Counted from the stretch's first letter, positions 1-6,654 are shown. The stretch: DNA of 8,580 bases from Chloroflexia bacterium (GCA_025928215.1 JAICJW010000189.1:1-8580), one strand, 5' to 3'. Notes: a model not told the origin generated them from the letters alone. Translations and numbers: made by a program.

Positions 1-21
1 CGCATATGCGCGCCAAAAGCC

Positions 22-47
22 AAAAAGACGCATCAGCGAGATGCGTC
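22..47 (-). terminator. Intrinsic terminator downstream of the RNase J gene
   Basis: Read on the minus strand, an 8-bp perfect stem (GACGCATC / GATGCGTC, positions 40-47 and 27-34) with a 5-nt loop is followed directly by five T and then a second T-rich stretch. This is the classic form of a Rho-independent terminator. It lies 60 bases after the RNase J stop codon, so it probably ends that transcript. Confidence 0.8.
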
Positions 48-57
48 CCAATGCCAT

Positions 58-95
58 AGGTGGAGCAGGCTTCAGCCTGCTCCACCTCATTTTGT
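58..95 (+). terminator. Strong palindromic hairpin, possible plus-strand terminator
   Basis: A perfect 13-bp stem (58-70 with 75-87) closed by the 4-nt loop TTCA. On the plus strand it is followed by CATTTTGTTG, a short T-rich tract, so it may stop transcription entering from a gene left of the window. On the minus strand it has no T tract and would sit in the RNase J 3' untranslated region ahead of the terminator at 22-47. It may also be a copy of a dispersed palindromic repeat, which a single window cannot show. Confidence 0.5.
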
Positions 96-106
96 TGTGG
101 TCTTCG

Positions 107-1780
107 TTAGACTTCCATCACCATCGGCATAATCATCGGGCGGCGGCGGGTCTGCTCGTACAGATACGATCCCGCGACATCCTTGATCTTCCGCGTCAGG
201 TAACTCCACTCCTGCGGGTGATGGCCGTTGGTGGAGATCAGCGAATCGCGCACGCGCTCCTTCGTCCCCTCGATGAGATCGGTGGTGCGCCGCTGGGAGA
301 CGAACCCGCGCGAGACGATGTCCGGCCCGGAGACCAGTTTCCCCGTCTCCTTATCCACCGAGACGACAACCATCAGGATGCCGTCGCGCGCCAGCATCTG
401 CCGGTCGCGGATAACGACTTCGCCAACCTCGCCCGCACCGACACCATCCACCAGCATGAACCCCGAGTGGACCGTCTCGACGATCCCCGCGAACTCATCC
501 GAGAAGGCGACGACGCTGCCATTCTTCGCCAGCACAATCGCGTCCTCATCCCACCCCATGCTCTCCGCGAGCCGTTTGTAGAGGATCAGGTGCCGCTGCT
601 CGCCGTGGAGCGGCAGCACGTACTTCGGACGGGTAAGATTGAGCATCAACTTCAACTCTTCCCGGCTCGCATGGCCGGAAACGTGGACGGTCGTCAGGGC
701 GGAGTAGATCACGTCCGCGCCCAACTGGAAGAGGTTATTGATGATCCGCCCGACGCTGGTCTCATTGCCGGGGATCGGCGTCGCGCTGATGATGACGGTA
801 TCGCCGGAGAGGATCTTCAACTGGCGATGATCGCCGCCCGCCATCCGGCTCAAGGCCGCCATCGGCTCGCCCTGGCTGCCGGTCACGACATACGCGACGC
901 GGTTCGGCGGCAGTTCGGCCGCCCGCTTCACATCCACGAGCACGCGCTGTGGATCGTGCAAATAATCCATGCCGAGCGCCATCTCGACATTGTTCTCCAT
1001 GCTCCGCCCGATGGGGCAGACCTTGCGGCCATAGCGTTGCGCGACATCCACGACCTGCTGGATGCGCGAAATCAGCGACGCAAAGGTCGCGACAATGATC
1101 CGGCCGTCGGTCTGCGAGAAGATGCGGTCGAAGGCATCCTCGACGACACGCTCCGAGGCGGTGAACCCCGGCGTTTCGACATGGACGCAGTCCGTGACGA
1201 GCGCGAGAACGCCCCGATTGCCTAATGCGGCGATCTTGCCGAAATCGGTCGGGCGGCCATCCACCGGTGTCAGATCGAACTTATAGTCGCCCGTATGGAC
1301 GATGAGGCCGGCGGGCGTGGTGATGCCGAAGCCAACCGCATCCGGGATCGAATGGCAGACGCGGAACGGTTCGATCGTGAACGCGCCCGCCTCGATGGCG
1401 TCCTCCGGCCCCATCGGGATGAGGACGGCCTTGTCCAGCAGCCGCCGCTCGCGCAGTTTGACGCTGATCAGGCCGAGGGTGAGCGGTGTGCCGTAGATCG
1501 GCGGATTGCCGAGTTCTTCCAATAAGTAGGGCAGCGAGCCGATGTGGTCCTCATGCCCGTGGGTAATGAAGATACCCCGGATGCGGTGCAGTTTGTCGTG
1601 GAGGTAGGTGATGTCCGGGATAACGAGGTCCACTCCGAACATCTCTTCTTCCGGGAAACCGACGCCGACATCCACGATGATGATGTCATTACCATACTCG
1701 TAGACGGTCATATTTTTGCCGACTTCGCCCATCCCGCCGAGCGGGATAATGCGCACGCGCTTTTTTGTTGTCTTTGCCAA
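107..1780 (-). CDS. rnj: Ribonuclease J (metallo-beta-lactamase/beta-CASP RNase)
   Basis: RNase J is a zinc-dependent 5'-3' exonuclease and endonuclease that acts in the cytoplasm in mRNA decay and RNA maturation. With the chosen start the protein has 557 residues, close to the usual length of about 555. Visible motifs: the metal-binding HGHEDH at residues 74-79, a His at about 143, the Asp in HTGDY at about 165, the beta-CASP segment with TGSQGEP near 300-306, SGHAS with His 370 and LHGE with His 392. The C-terminal domain contains the typical DGILMVV and GPDIVSRGF strings. The start is TTG at 1780, because the homology begins there and GGAGG lies 10 nt upstream; the 30 extra in-frame codons back to 1870 look like leader sequence. 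One difference from well-known RNase J proteins: the usual SDSTN-type motif reads TDCVHVE (196-202). The gene ends at a clear terminator. Confidence 0.95.
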   Translation of the reverse strand: MAKTTKKRVRIIPLGGMGEVGKNMTVYEYGNDIIIVDVGVGFPEEEMFGVDLVIPDITYLHDKLHRIRGIFITHGHEDHIGSLPYLLEELGNPPIYGTPLTLGLISVKLRERRLLDKAVLIPMGPEDAIEAGAFTIEPFRVCHSIPDAVGFGITTPAGLIVHTGDYKFDLTPVDGRPTDFGKIAALGNRGVLALVTDCVHVETPGFTASERVVEDAFDRIFSQTDGRIIVATFASLISRIQQVVDVAQRYGRKVCPIGRSMENNVEMALGMDYLHDPQRVLVDVKRAAELPPNRVAYVVTGSQGEPMAALSRMAGGDHRQLKILSGDTVIISATPIPGNETSVGRIINNLFQLGADVIYSALTTVHVSGHASREELKLMLNLTRPKYVLPLHGEQRHLILYKRLAESMGWDEDAIVLAKNGSVVAFSDEFAGIVETVHSGFMLVDGVGAGEVGEVVIRDRQMLARDGILMVVVSVDKETGKLVSGPDIVSRGFVSQRRTTDLIEGTKERVRDSLISTNGHHPQEWSYLTRKIKDVAGSYLYEQTRRRPMIMPMVMEV

Positions 1781-1790
1781 GGGGAGTATG

Positions 1791-1795
1791 CCTCC
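1791..1795 (-). promoter_or_regulatory. Ribosome binding site that fixes the RNase J start
   Basis: GGAGG on the minus strand, 10 nt before the TTG codon at 1780. No comparable site precedes the farther upstream in-frame TTG at 1870, and no ATG or GTG falls where the family homology begins, so this site decides the start. Confidence 0.7.
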
Positions 1796-1810
1796 AAATT
1801 CGTGAAACGT

Positions 1811-1850
1811 CCTGCGGCATCTATATCCGTACCCTTCCAGCGTCCGCAGG
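1811..1850 (-). promoter_or_regulatory. Upstream region of RNase J: -10-like hexamer inside an inverted repeat
   Basis: On the minus strand TATAGA (1825 to 1820) resembles a -10 hexamer, but the sequence 17 bp upstream is a poor -35. The hexamer sits inside a 7-bp perfect inverted repeat, CCTGCGG at 1811-1817 and CCGCAGG at 1844-1850, separated by 26 bases. The repeat could be an operator or an RNA stem if transcription starts farther upstream. Both readings are weak. Confidence 0.3.
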
Positions 1851-1877
1851 GTGCGCGTGGATGGTATCAAGCCTAAA

Positions 1878-1987
1878 TCAGTAGCCAGTAATCAGTTGTC
1901 AGTTGTCAGTTTGAGAACCGATGATCGCGGATGGGATACATCGGGCAGCCGTGGGGCTCGCGATCCCATCTGACCACCAGCTACTGA
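1878..1987. repeat. Fold-back intergenic element between the glycosylase and RNase J genes
   Basis: The 223-base gap between these genes is not simple spacer. An imperfect 18-bp inverted repeat (1878-1895 against 1970-1987, 14 of 18 matching, with a perfect 8-bp outer block TCAGTAGC / GCTACTGA) encloses a second perfect inverted repeat, GATGGGAT at 1930-1937 and ATCCCATC at 1963-1970. The ends overlap tandem heptamer arrays. The structure could fold in the glycosylase mRNA 3' end or be a small non-coding mobile-type repeat. No coding sequence is supported here. Confidence 0.55.
1879..1913. repeat. Five tandem heptamers of the form CAGTNNN
   Basis: Five consecutive 7-base units begin at 1879, 1886, 1893, 1900 and 1907. 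Each starts with CAGT; the third and fourth are identical (CAGTTGT). They form the left part of the fold-back element. A related array in the opposite orientation lies at 1981-2001. Confidence 0.7.
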
Positions 1988-2001
1988 CGACTGACTACTA
2001 C
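1981..2001. repeat. Short heptamer array in opposite orientation (CTACTGA-type)
   Basis: Three consecutive 7-base units (CTACTGA, CGACTGA, CTACTAC) start at 1981, 1988 and 1995. Their ACTG core is the reverse complement of the CAGT core of the array at 1879-1913. The array ends three bases before the stop codon of the glycosylase gene on the minus strand. Confidence 0.5.
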
Positions 2002-2003
2002 GC

Positions 2004-2681
2004 TCAGAAGAGCGACAACTGTGCGGGCGGTTCCTCTTCGTCCTCCGGCGCGGCCATCGCTTTCGCTTCTTCAAGGAGGGCCGGAATCTTCTTGATGTCT
2101 TCCTTCACATGTTCCATGAACGCCGGTTGGTGCAGCGCGGCAGCGGGATGGACCATCGGGAAGTAAATGCGCCCGTCCACACGCTTCGGCTGCCCGTGAA
2201 TCTTCATGATCTTCTCGCCGGGGAAGTACCGCGCCATCGAATAGCGCCCAATCGCGACGATCATGCGCGGGTTGATCAGCGCGATCTGGCGGTCGAGATA
2301 GTTGCTCGTGCAGGTGCTGATCTCATCAGGCAGCGGATCGCGGTTCCCCGGCGGGCGGCATTTGACGAGGTTCGTGATGAAGACCTGACTGCGCTCGATG
2401 CCGACCGACGCGAGCAAGTCGTTCAGCAGGTTCCCGGCAGCGCCGATGAAGGGGTGGCCGTGCTGGTCCTCATGGAAGCCGGGCGCTTCGCCAATGAAGA
2501 GGATCGGCGCATCAACGGGGCCATCGCCGGGAACCGCCTTCGTGCGCATCTTGCAGAGTTCGCACTTCGTGCAGACGCGAATCTGCTCCGCGATCTCCTC
2601 CAGTTGCGCCGCGATCTCGTCGCGGGATGATCCCCTCGCTGCCGTCCCGTCTTCCTCCTGCATACTGCCTGCCTGCTCCAT
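2004..2681 (-). CDS. Uracil-DNA glycosylase, family 4 (Fe-S)
   Basis: This enzyme cuts uracil from DNA as the first step of base excision repair. The 225-residue protein shows the family 4 features: motif GEAPG (64-68) followed by ED..G.PF.G.AG (71-83), the base-recognition loop around TNLVKCRPPGNRDP (103-116), and the catalytic-site motif HPAAAL (178-183). Four cysteines at 37, 40, 108 and 124 have the spacing expected for the [4Fe-4S] cluster of this family. The first 25 or so residues and the acidic tail after about 195 lie outside the core. The last five residues, QLSLF, match the consensus of bacterial sliding-clamp binding peptides. I chose the ATG at 2681; an ATG at residue 7 is possible and neither has a strong ribosome site. 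An extended -10 promoter lies about 55 bases upstream. The gene is separated from the mutase gene by 84 bases. Confidence 0.95.
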   Translation of the reverse strand: MEQAGSMQEEDGTAARGSSRDEIAAQLEEIAEQIRVCTKCELCKMRTKAVPGDGPVDAPILFIGEAPGFHEDQHGHPFIGAAGNLLNDLLASVGIERSQVFITNLVKCRPPGNRDPLPDEISTCTSNYLDRQIALINPRMIVAIGRYSMARYFPGEKIMKIHGQPKRVDGRIYFPMVHPAAALHQPAFMEHVKEDIKKIPALLEEAKAMAAPEDEEEPPAQLSLF

Positions 2682-2737
2682 TTCGGTTAAAACGCCAGAC
2701 TACCGCATGCTATTCCGCGCCAGAACAACACGCTCGC

Positions 2738-2748
2738 AGTATACCATG
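2738..2748 (-). promoter_or_regulatory. Extended -10 promoter element upstream of the glycosylase gene
   Basis: On the minus strand TGG is followed by TATACT (hexamer from 2743 to 2738), an extended -10 of the form TGNTATACT. No good -35 is visible at 17 bp, which extended -10 promoters can tolerate. Transcription would start near 2731, giving a leader of about 50 nt. The same TGNTATACT string appears upstream of ligA. Confidence 0.5.
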
Positions 2749-2765
2749 CCCGAGGCCCGAATTGG

Positions 2766-4328
2766 TCAGTGACGGCGTGTGTACGTACGAGTCCGGCCGA
2801 TCCGCTGTCGGGCTGGTTCGGGGGGTTCGATTTCTGCTGCTGACGCACCATTCTCGTTAGTCACAGGCAGCGCGGTGAATGCGGGCGGCGATTCACCATT
2901 GAGCAGCGCCTGACCGAGCGCGATGAGTGATGCGACGGTCTCCGGATCGCGCGCTTCGGCGTAGATGCGCGCGAGCGGTTCGGTGCCGCTCGTGCGGACG
3001 AGCAGCCAGCGGCGATCCTCACCGATCAGTTTGACCCCGTCCAGCGTGACCGTCTTCGCGACGGGCGAGCCAGCGAGATCAATACCGTTCGTCTCGATAG
3101 CCGCGAGGCGGGCCTGCACCTCGTCCATCGCCTCCACCGCGAGCGGCACGTCCTGCCGCCGGTAGTGCCACGCACCCGCGCGGATTTCGACGCCGTAGCG
3201 CAGGCCCGCGATGTCGGTGCCGCGCCGCTGCATCAGGTCGAGGAGATAGAGAGCGGCGACGAAGGCGTCGCGCTCCGGCAGATGGGTGCCGAAGGCGAAG
3301 CCGCCGCTCTCTTCGCCACCGAGCATCGCATGATGCTCGATCATCGCGGGCGCGATGTGCGTGTAGCCAATTGGCGTCTCAATCAGCGGCACATTGTACC
3401 GCTCCGCCAATAGATCGAGCCGCACCGAGCCATTGACCGAGCGAACAATCGCGCCATCTGTGATGTCATCCCGCTCGCCGAGGTACATCGCGAGCATCGC
3501 GAAGGTCTCCTGGCTGCTGACGAACGCACCGTCGCCGTCCACAAGGGCGATACGGTCGCCGTCGCCGTCAAAGGCGATGCCGATGTCTGCGCCGTGCGCC
3601 TTCACCGCCTGCATCAGCGGGCCGAGCGTTTCCTCCACCGGCTCCGGCCCCTTTATCCCCGGAAAGAGCGGGTTCCGCTCCGCGCGAATAGCGAGGATTG
3701 GCCGCGTTCCCGCACCGAGCAGTTTCTGGAGGATGCCCGCGCCCGCACCGTACATCGCGTCCACAATGATGCGGAGATTGGCGCGACGGATCGCCTCGAT
3801 ATCCACCAGTTCCCGCACCGCCGATTGATAATCGGGGAAGGGATCAATCGGCAGATACCGCCCATCGAGGTACGGCTCGCTGAACTTCAGCAGCGGGATT
3901 GCCTCGCCGCTGTGCTGCCGCGTATCCGCGTAGGTTTCGATGACCGTCGTCACCGTCCGGTCGGCGGGCGCACCGATGGCCGTCTTCACCTTGATGCCGT
4001 TATAGATCGCCGGGTTATGGCTGGCGGTAATCATCACGCCTGCCGCGGCCTGGGTGTGGGGCACGGTGAAGGTGACGACCGGCGTTGGCACCGGGCCATG
4101 ATCGCAGTACAGCACGCGCACACCCTGACCGAGCAACGCTTCCGCGACTGCCGCCGCGAACTGCTCGGACAGAAACCGCCGGTCGTGCCCGACGACGACG
4201 CCGCGCTGCGCCGCGCCCTCGGTCTGATTCACCCAGTCCGCGATCGCGGCGGCGCAACGATGCACGTTGGCGAGGGTGAATTCATCGGCAATGATCGCAC
4301 GCCAGCCGTCGGTTCCGAACCGTATCAT
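2766..4328 (-). CDS. Phosphoglucomutase/phosphomannomutase family protein
   Basis: A cytoplasmic alpha-D-phosphohexomutase that interconverts hexose 1- and 6-phosphates, feeding glycogen, sugar-nucleotide or cell-envelope synthesis. The 520-residue protein contains all four active-site loops: TASHNP at 101-106 (Ser 103 is the phosphoserine), the metal site DGDGDR at 254-259, the sugar-binding loop GEESGG at 338-343, and the phosphate-binding RTSGTEP at 445-451. The N-terminal FGTDGWR is typical of the superfamily. GEESGG argues against GlmM, which usually has GEQSGH, but substrate (glucose or mannose phosphate) cannot be decided. The last 35 or so residues, ending in a basic, Arg/Thr-rich tail, extend beyond the core. 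Start ATG 4328 has GGAG 10 nt upstream. A tandem heptamer array sits immediately before that ribosome site. Confidence 0.93.
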   Translation of the reverse strand: MIRFGTDGWRAIIADEFTLANVHRCAAAIADWVNQTEGAAQRGVVVGHDRRFLSEQFAAAVAEALLGQGVRVLYCDHGPVPTPVVTFTVPHTQAAAGVMITASHNPAIYNGIKVKTAIGAPADRTVTTVIETYADTRQHSGEAIPLLKFSEPYLDGRYLPIDPFPDYQSAVRELVDIEAIRRANLRIIVDAMYGAGAGILQKLLGAGTRPILAIRAERNPLFPGIKGPEPVEETLGPLMQAVKAHGADIGIAFDGDGDRIALVDGDGAFVSSQETFAMLAMYLGERDDITDGAIVRSVNGSVRLDLLAERYNVPLIETPIGYTHIAPAMIEHHAMLGGEESGGFAFGTHLPERDAFVAALYLLDLMQRRGTDIAGLRYGVEIRAGAWHYRRQDVPLAVEAMDEVQARLAAIETNGIDLAGSPVAKTVTLDGVKLIGEDRRWLLVRTSGTEPLARIYAEARDPETVASLIALGQALLNGESPPAFTALPVTNENGASAAEIEPPEPARQRIGRTRTYTRRH

Positions 4329-4346
4329 CGTCGCGTTGCTCCTTCA

Positions 4347-4374
4347 GGACTAAGGACTGAGGACTGAGGACTGA
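4347..4374. repeat. Four tandem heptamers upstream of the mutase gene
   Basis: Four consecutive 7-base units begin at 4347, 4354, 4361 and 4368: GGACTAA once, then GGACTGA three times. On the minus strand they read as CAGTCCT-type units, the same CAGTNNN pattern as the array at 1879-1913. They lie in the presumed 5' leader of the mutase mRNA. TCCTT within the last minus-strand unit could pair with AAGGA of the ribosome site over a 7-nt loop, a weak 5-bp stem. Confidence 0.75.
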
Positions 4375-4414
4375 GCGAGAGATGCGATCTCGGCGCATAC
4401 CATTTTGCCGGGAC

Positions 4415-4445
4415 AGTGTAGCGTGCCATGCGGGGTTCGCGCCAA
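4415..4445 (-). promoter_or_regulatory. Weak candidate promoter for the mutase gene
   Basis: On the minus strand TTGGCG (4445 to 4440) and TACACT (4420 to 4415) resemble -35 and -10 hexamers with a 19-bp spacer, which is longer than ideal. If used, the leader of about 80 nt would include the heptamer array. No other convincing promoter or terminator is seen in this 130-base gap. Confidence 0.25.
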
Positions 4446-4458
4446 TAGAACAGGGGGC

Positions 4459-6654
4459 TTATTCCTCGACCGGCGGCAAGCCTTCTTCGTCCTCTTCGAG
4501 GAGCGCGGCGTCGAGGTCGGCCTTCGTCCAGTCCTCGGCGGCGGCATCGTAGGTGACGAGAGATTCCGCGAGCGCCCACCATCCAGCGGCGGAATCGCGC
4601 TCGTCCGGCAGCGGGAACTGCCCCGGTTCGTCGGCGTGATGATGCAGCCACCGTTCGATGATGTGCAGTTCGTCCACGTCATCCTGGGGGATAGTTGCGA
4701 ACCTCACCCCCGGCCCCTCTCCCTTGCGATGGAGAAGGGTGCCTTGCTTTCGGCGCTTCGACGTTCCCGTATCGTCTTCGTTGCCCAGTTCGGCTCCCCT
4801 CTCCCCGTGAGGGAGAGGGGATGGGGGTGAGGTTCCCTCCGCCGCCCGCCGGTATGCGGCGATCAGCCATTCCGCGACGAAGGCGGCGGGTTCGCCGCTC
4901 TTGACGCGCCGCTGCGCCGCCACCCGGCCATGCACAATCAGCAACGCCTCGGTATGTCCCATTTCGGCGGACGGGAGCGCCAGCACAAGATGGCCGGTTT
5001 CGACCTGTCGGGCGAGTGTTTGGTAAACATTCGCAACCCCTGTGACGGTCCGTAGCGCGTCGCGCAAGCGGGCGGCATCCTCGAAATCCAGCCGCTCCGC
5101 CGCCGTTTCAAGTTTCGCCTGCAGGCGGTTGCGGATACCGTCGCTCCGCCCTTCAAGGAAGGCAATCGCGTCGTCAATGAAGGTGAAATATTCCGCCGGG
5201 TCGCCCTGCCCGACGCACGGGCCGAGGCACTTGCCCATGCCGAGGCGCGGGCAGGGGTTGCCCCACTTCTTCGGATTCGAGAAGCCGCGCGTGCAGGTGA
5301 CGAGCGGCAGCACTTCAGCGAGCACATTGACGGTGCGCTCAGCGGCGCTGCGCGAGCGGAAGGGGCCGAAGTAGCGCGCGCCGTCCTCCTTGAGCGTCCG
5401 CGCGAGGCGGATGCGCGGCCACGGCTTCTGCACCTCGATCTTGATGTACGGGTAGAGCGCGTGGTTCTTCATCGCCCGGTTGTAGCGTGGCTGGTGGCGG
5501 TGGATCATCCGTGACTCCAGCAGCAGCGCCTCCAACTCGCTGCCGACGACCTCCACTTCGATGCGGGAGACCGCTTCGAGCAGGCCGTCCATCCTGCGTG
5601 TCAGCCCGAGATGCTGCGAGTAGTAGGAGGACACGCGATCGTGCAGGTTCTTCGCTTTGCCGACGTAGATCACGCGGCCATCCTCATCCAGCATCCGGTA
5701 GATGCCCGGCGCATGCGGCACCGTCCGCAACCACGCGCGGTCGAGATACGCCTTGCCGCTGCCAACCGCCTCGACGCCGCTCGCGTTGCCGTGCGGTTCG
5801 GCGGCCGCCGGGATGGAGAGCGCCTGCATCGCATCGAGCGTCGGCAGGCCCGCCTGCTTCGCCAGGGGCAGGAGGCGATGGAGCGCCTCGGCGGTCAGGC
5901 GTGCATCCCCCTCCGCGCGGTGGCGGTGCGTGATCGGCACACCGAGCGTGGCGGCCATCCGTTCGAGATTCGGCTTCTTCAACCCCGGTAGGAGCCGCAC
6001 GGCGAGCGAGAGCGTATCGAGACGCGGGTTGACCAGCGGCGGCTTACCAACCCGCGACAACTCCGCGTTGACGAACGAGATATCGAAGCGGATGTTGTGG
6101 CCGATCACCAACCGCTCGCCGATAAAGCGCAGCAGACCGTCCGCAACCGCCGCGAAGCGGGGCGCGTGCTGCACCATCTCCTCGGTGATGCCGGTCAGTT
6201 CGGTGATGAAGCCGGGCAGCCGCTTCTCCGGGTTGAGCAACGTCGTGAACGTGTCAACGATCTCACCTTCGCGGATTTTCAGCGCGCAGACTTCGATCAG
6301 CCGCTGCTTAAAGGGACGGAGACCGGTCGTCTCAGTATCGAGGACGATGTACTCACCGGTCCCCGCAAGATCATCGAGCGTTGTCGGGACGGCGATCTCC
6401 TCGACGAGTGCCCAGTGCAGATCGGGCCGCAAGCGGAAGGTTGCCGGTTCGTCCAGCACGGTGCGGATCAGCGTCCGCCACAGGGCAGGTGGTCCACCGG
6501 AGCCGAAGACATGGCGAATGACGGCATCCTCGTGCGCGGCGCCGCCCTGCGCGCGCAGATAAAGAAAGGTCCGCTGCCGGAGCCACGCATACTGATCGCC
6601 GTCCGTACCTTCTTCATTCTCTTCGCTGTTCATCGTCTCATCATTCGCCATCAT
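4459..6654 (-). CDS. DnaQ-like 3'-5' exonuclease fused to UvrC/Cho-type GIY-YIG endonuclease
   Basis: A 731-residue DNA repair nuclease fusion. Residues about 22-90 form a helical, possibly winged-helix region. A DEDDh exonuclease domain follows (about 102-265) with catalytic D106 and E108 (LDTETTG), D191 (GHNIRFD), and H245 and D250 (HRAEGD). The UvrC-like part has a GIY-YIG domain (about 311-395: GIY 317-319, YVGKAKNL 330-337, R340, E380), four cysteines (454, 468, 476, 480) in the UvrC arrangement, and a UVR motif (about 511-538). The RNase H-like second nuclease of UvrC is absent, so a Cho-like single incision is expected. Exonuclease/GIY-YIG fusions are known in actinobacteria. Residues about 607-652 are encoded by an inserted palindromic repeat. 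Start ATG 6654 lacks a clear ribosome site; ATG at 6651 or 6633 is possible. A LexA-like box lies 27 bases upstream. Confidence 0.9.
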   Translation of the reverse strand: MMANDETMNSEENEEGTDGDQYAWLRQRTFLYLRAQGGAAHEDAVIRHVFGSGGPPALWRTLIRTVLDEPATFRLRPDLHWALVEEIAVPTTLDDLAGTGEYIVLDTETTGLRPFKQRLIEVCALKIREGEIVDTFTTLLNPEKRLPGFITELTGITEEMVQHAPRFAAVADGLLRFIGERLVIGHNIRFDISFVNAELSRVGKPPLVNPRLDTLSLAVRLLPGLKKPNLERMAATLGVPITHRHRAEGDARLTAEALHRLLPLAKQAGLPTLDAMQALSIPAAAEPHGNASGVEAVGSGKAYLDRAWLRTVPHAPGIYRMLDEDGRVIYVGKAKNLHDRVSSYYSQHLGLTRRMDGLLEAVSRIEVEVVGSELEALLLESRMIHRHQPRYNRAMKNHALYPYIKIEVQKPWPRIRLARTLKEDGARYFGPFRSRSAAERTVNVLAEVLPLVTCTRGFSNPKKWGNPCPRLGMGKCLGPCVGQGDPAEYFTFIDDAIAFLEGRSDGIRNRLQAKLETAAERLDFEDAARLRDALRTVTGVANVYQTLARQVETGHLVLALPSAEMGHTEALLIVHGRVAAQRRVKSGEPAAFVAEWLIAAYRRAAEGTSPPSPLPHGERGAELGNEDDTGTSKRRKQGTLLHRKGEGPGVRFATIPQDDVDELHIIERWLHHHADEPGQFPLPDERDSAAGWWALAESLVTYDAAAEDWTKADLDAALLEEDEEGLPPVEE
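4700..4834. repeat. Palindromic repeat element inserted in frame within the fusion nuclease gene
   Basis: A 24-bp terminal inverted repeat (4700-4723 against 4811-4834, 22 of 24 matching; ends AACCTCACCCCC / GGGGGTGAGGTT) bounds a 135-bp segment, exactly 45 codons. The right side contains a perfect 11-bp hairpin, TCCCCTCTCCC (4795-4805), loop CGTGA, GGGAGAGGGGA (4811-4821); the left side has a similar bulged hairpin (about 4715-4739). The segment resembles the CCCTCTCCC/GGGAGAGGG palindromes widespread in bacterial genomes. It has no stop codon in the gene frame, so it is translated as a Pro/Gly/Arg/Lys-rich insert. No clear target-site duplication is visible. Confidence 0.8.

Noticed and set aside
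41..1225. Long plus-strand open frame (394 codons) opposite RNase J
   Set aside because: It is antisense to a gene with full-length family homology, is rich in His, Arg and Asp as expected from mirrored GC-rich codons, and has no recognisable domain.
1879..1913. Possible CRISPR array
   Set aside because: Units are only 7 bp with no unique spacers; this is a simple tandem repeat.
3594..4367. Plus-strand open frame (257 codons) opposite the mutase gene
   Set aside because: Shadow of the mutase gene with the same mirrored composition and no domain; the minus-strand motifs are decisive.
4702..4832. Frameshift or pseudogene caused by the insertion in the fusion nuclease
   Set aside because: The insertion keeps the frame (45 codons) and sequence with normal coding character continues to a stop at 4459.
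5702..6562. Plus-strand open frame (286 codons) opposite the fusion nuclease
   Set aside because: Antisense to the exonuclease catalytic motifs; composition is Arg/Ser-rich without any fold signature.
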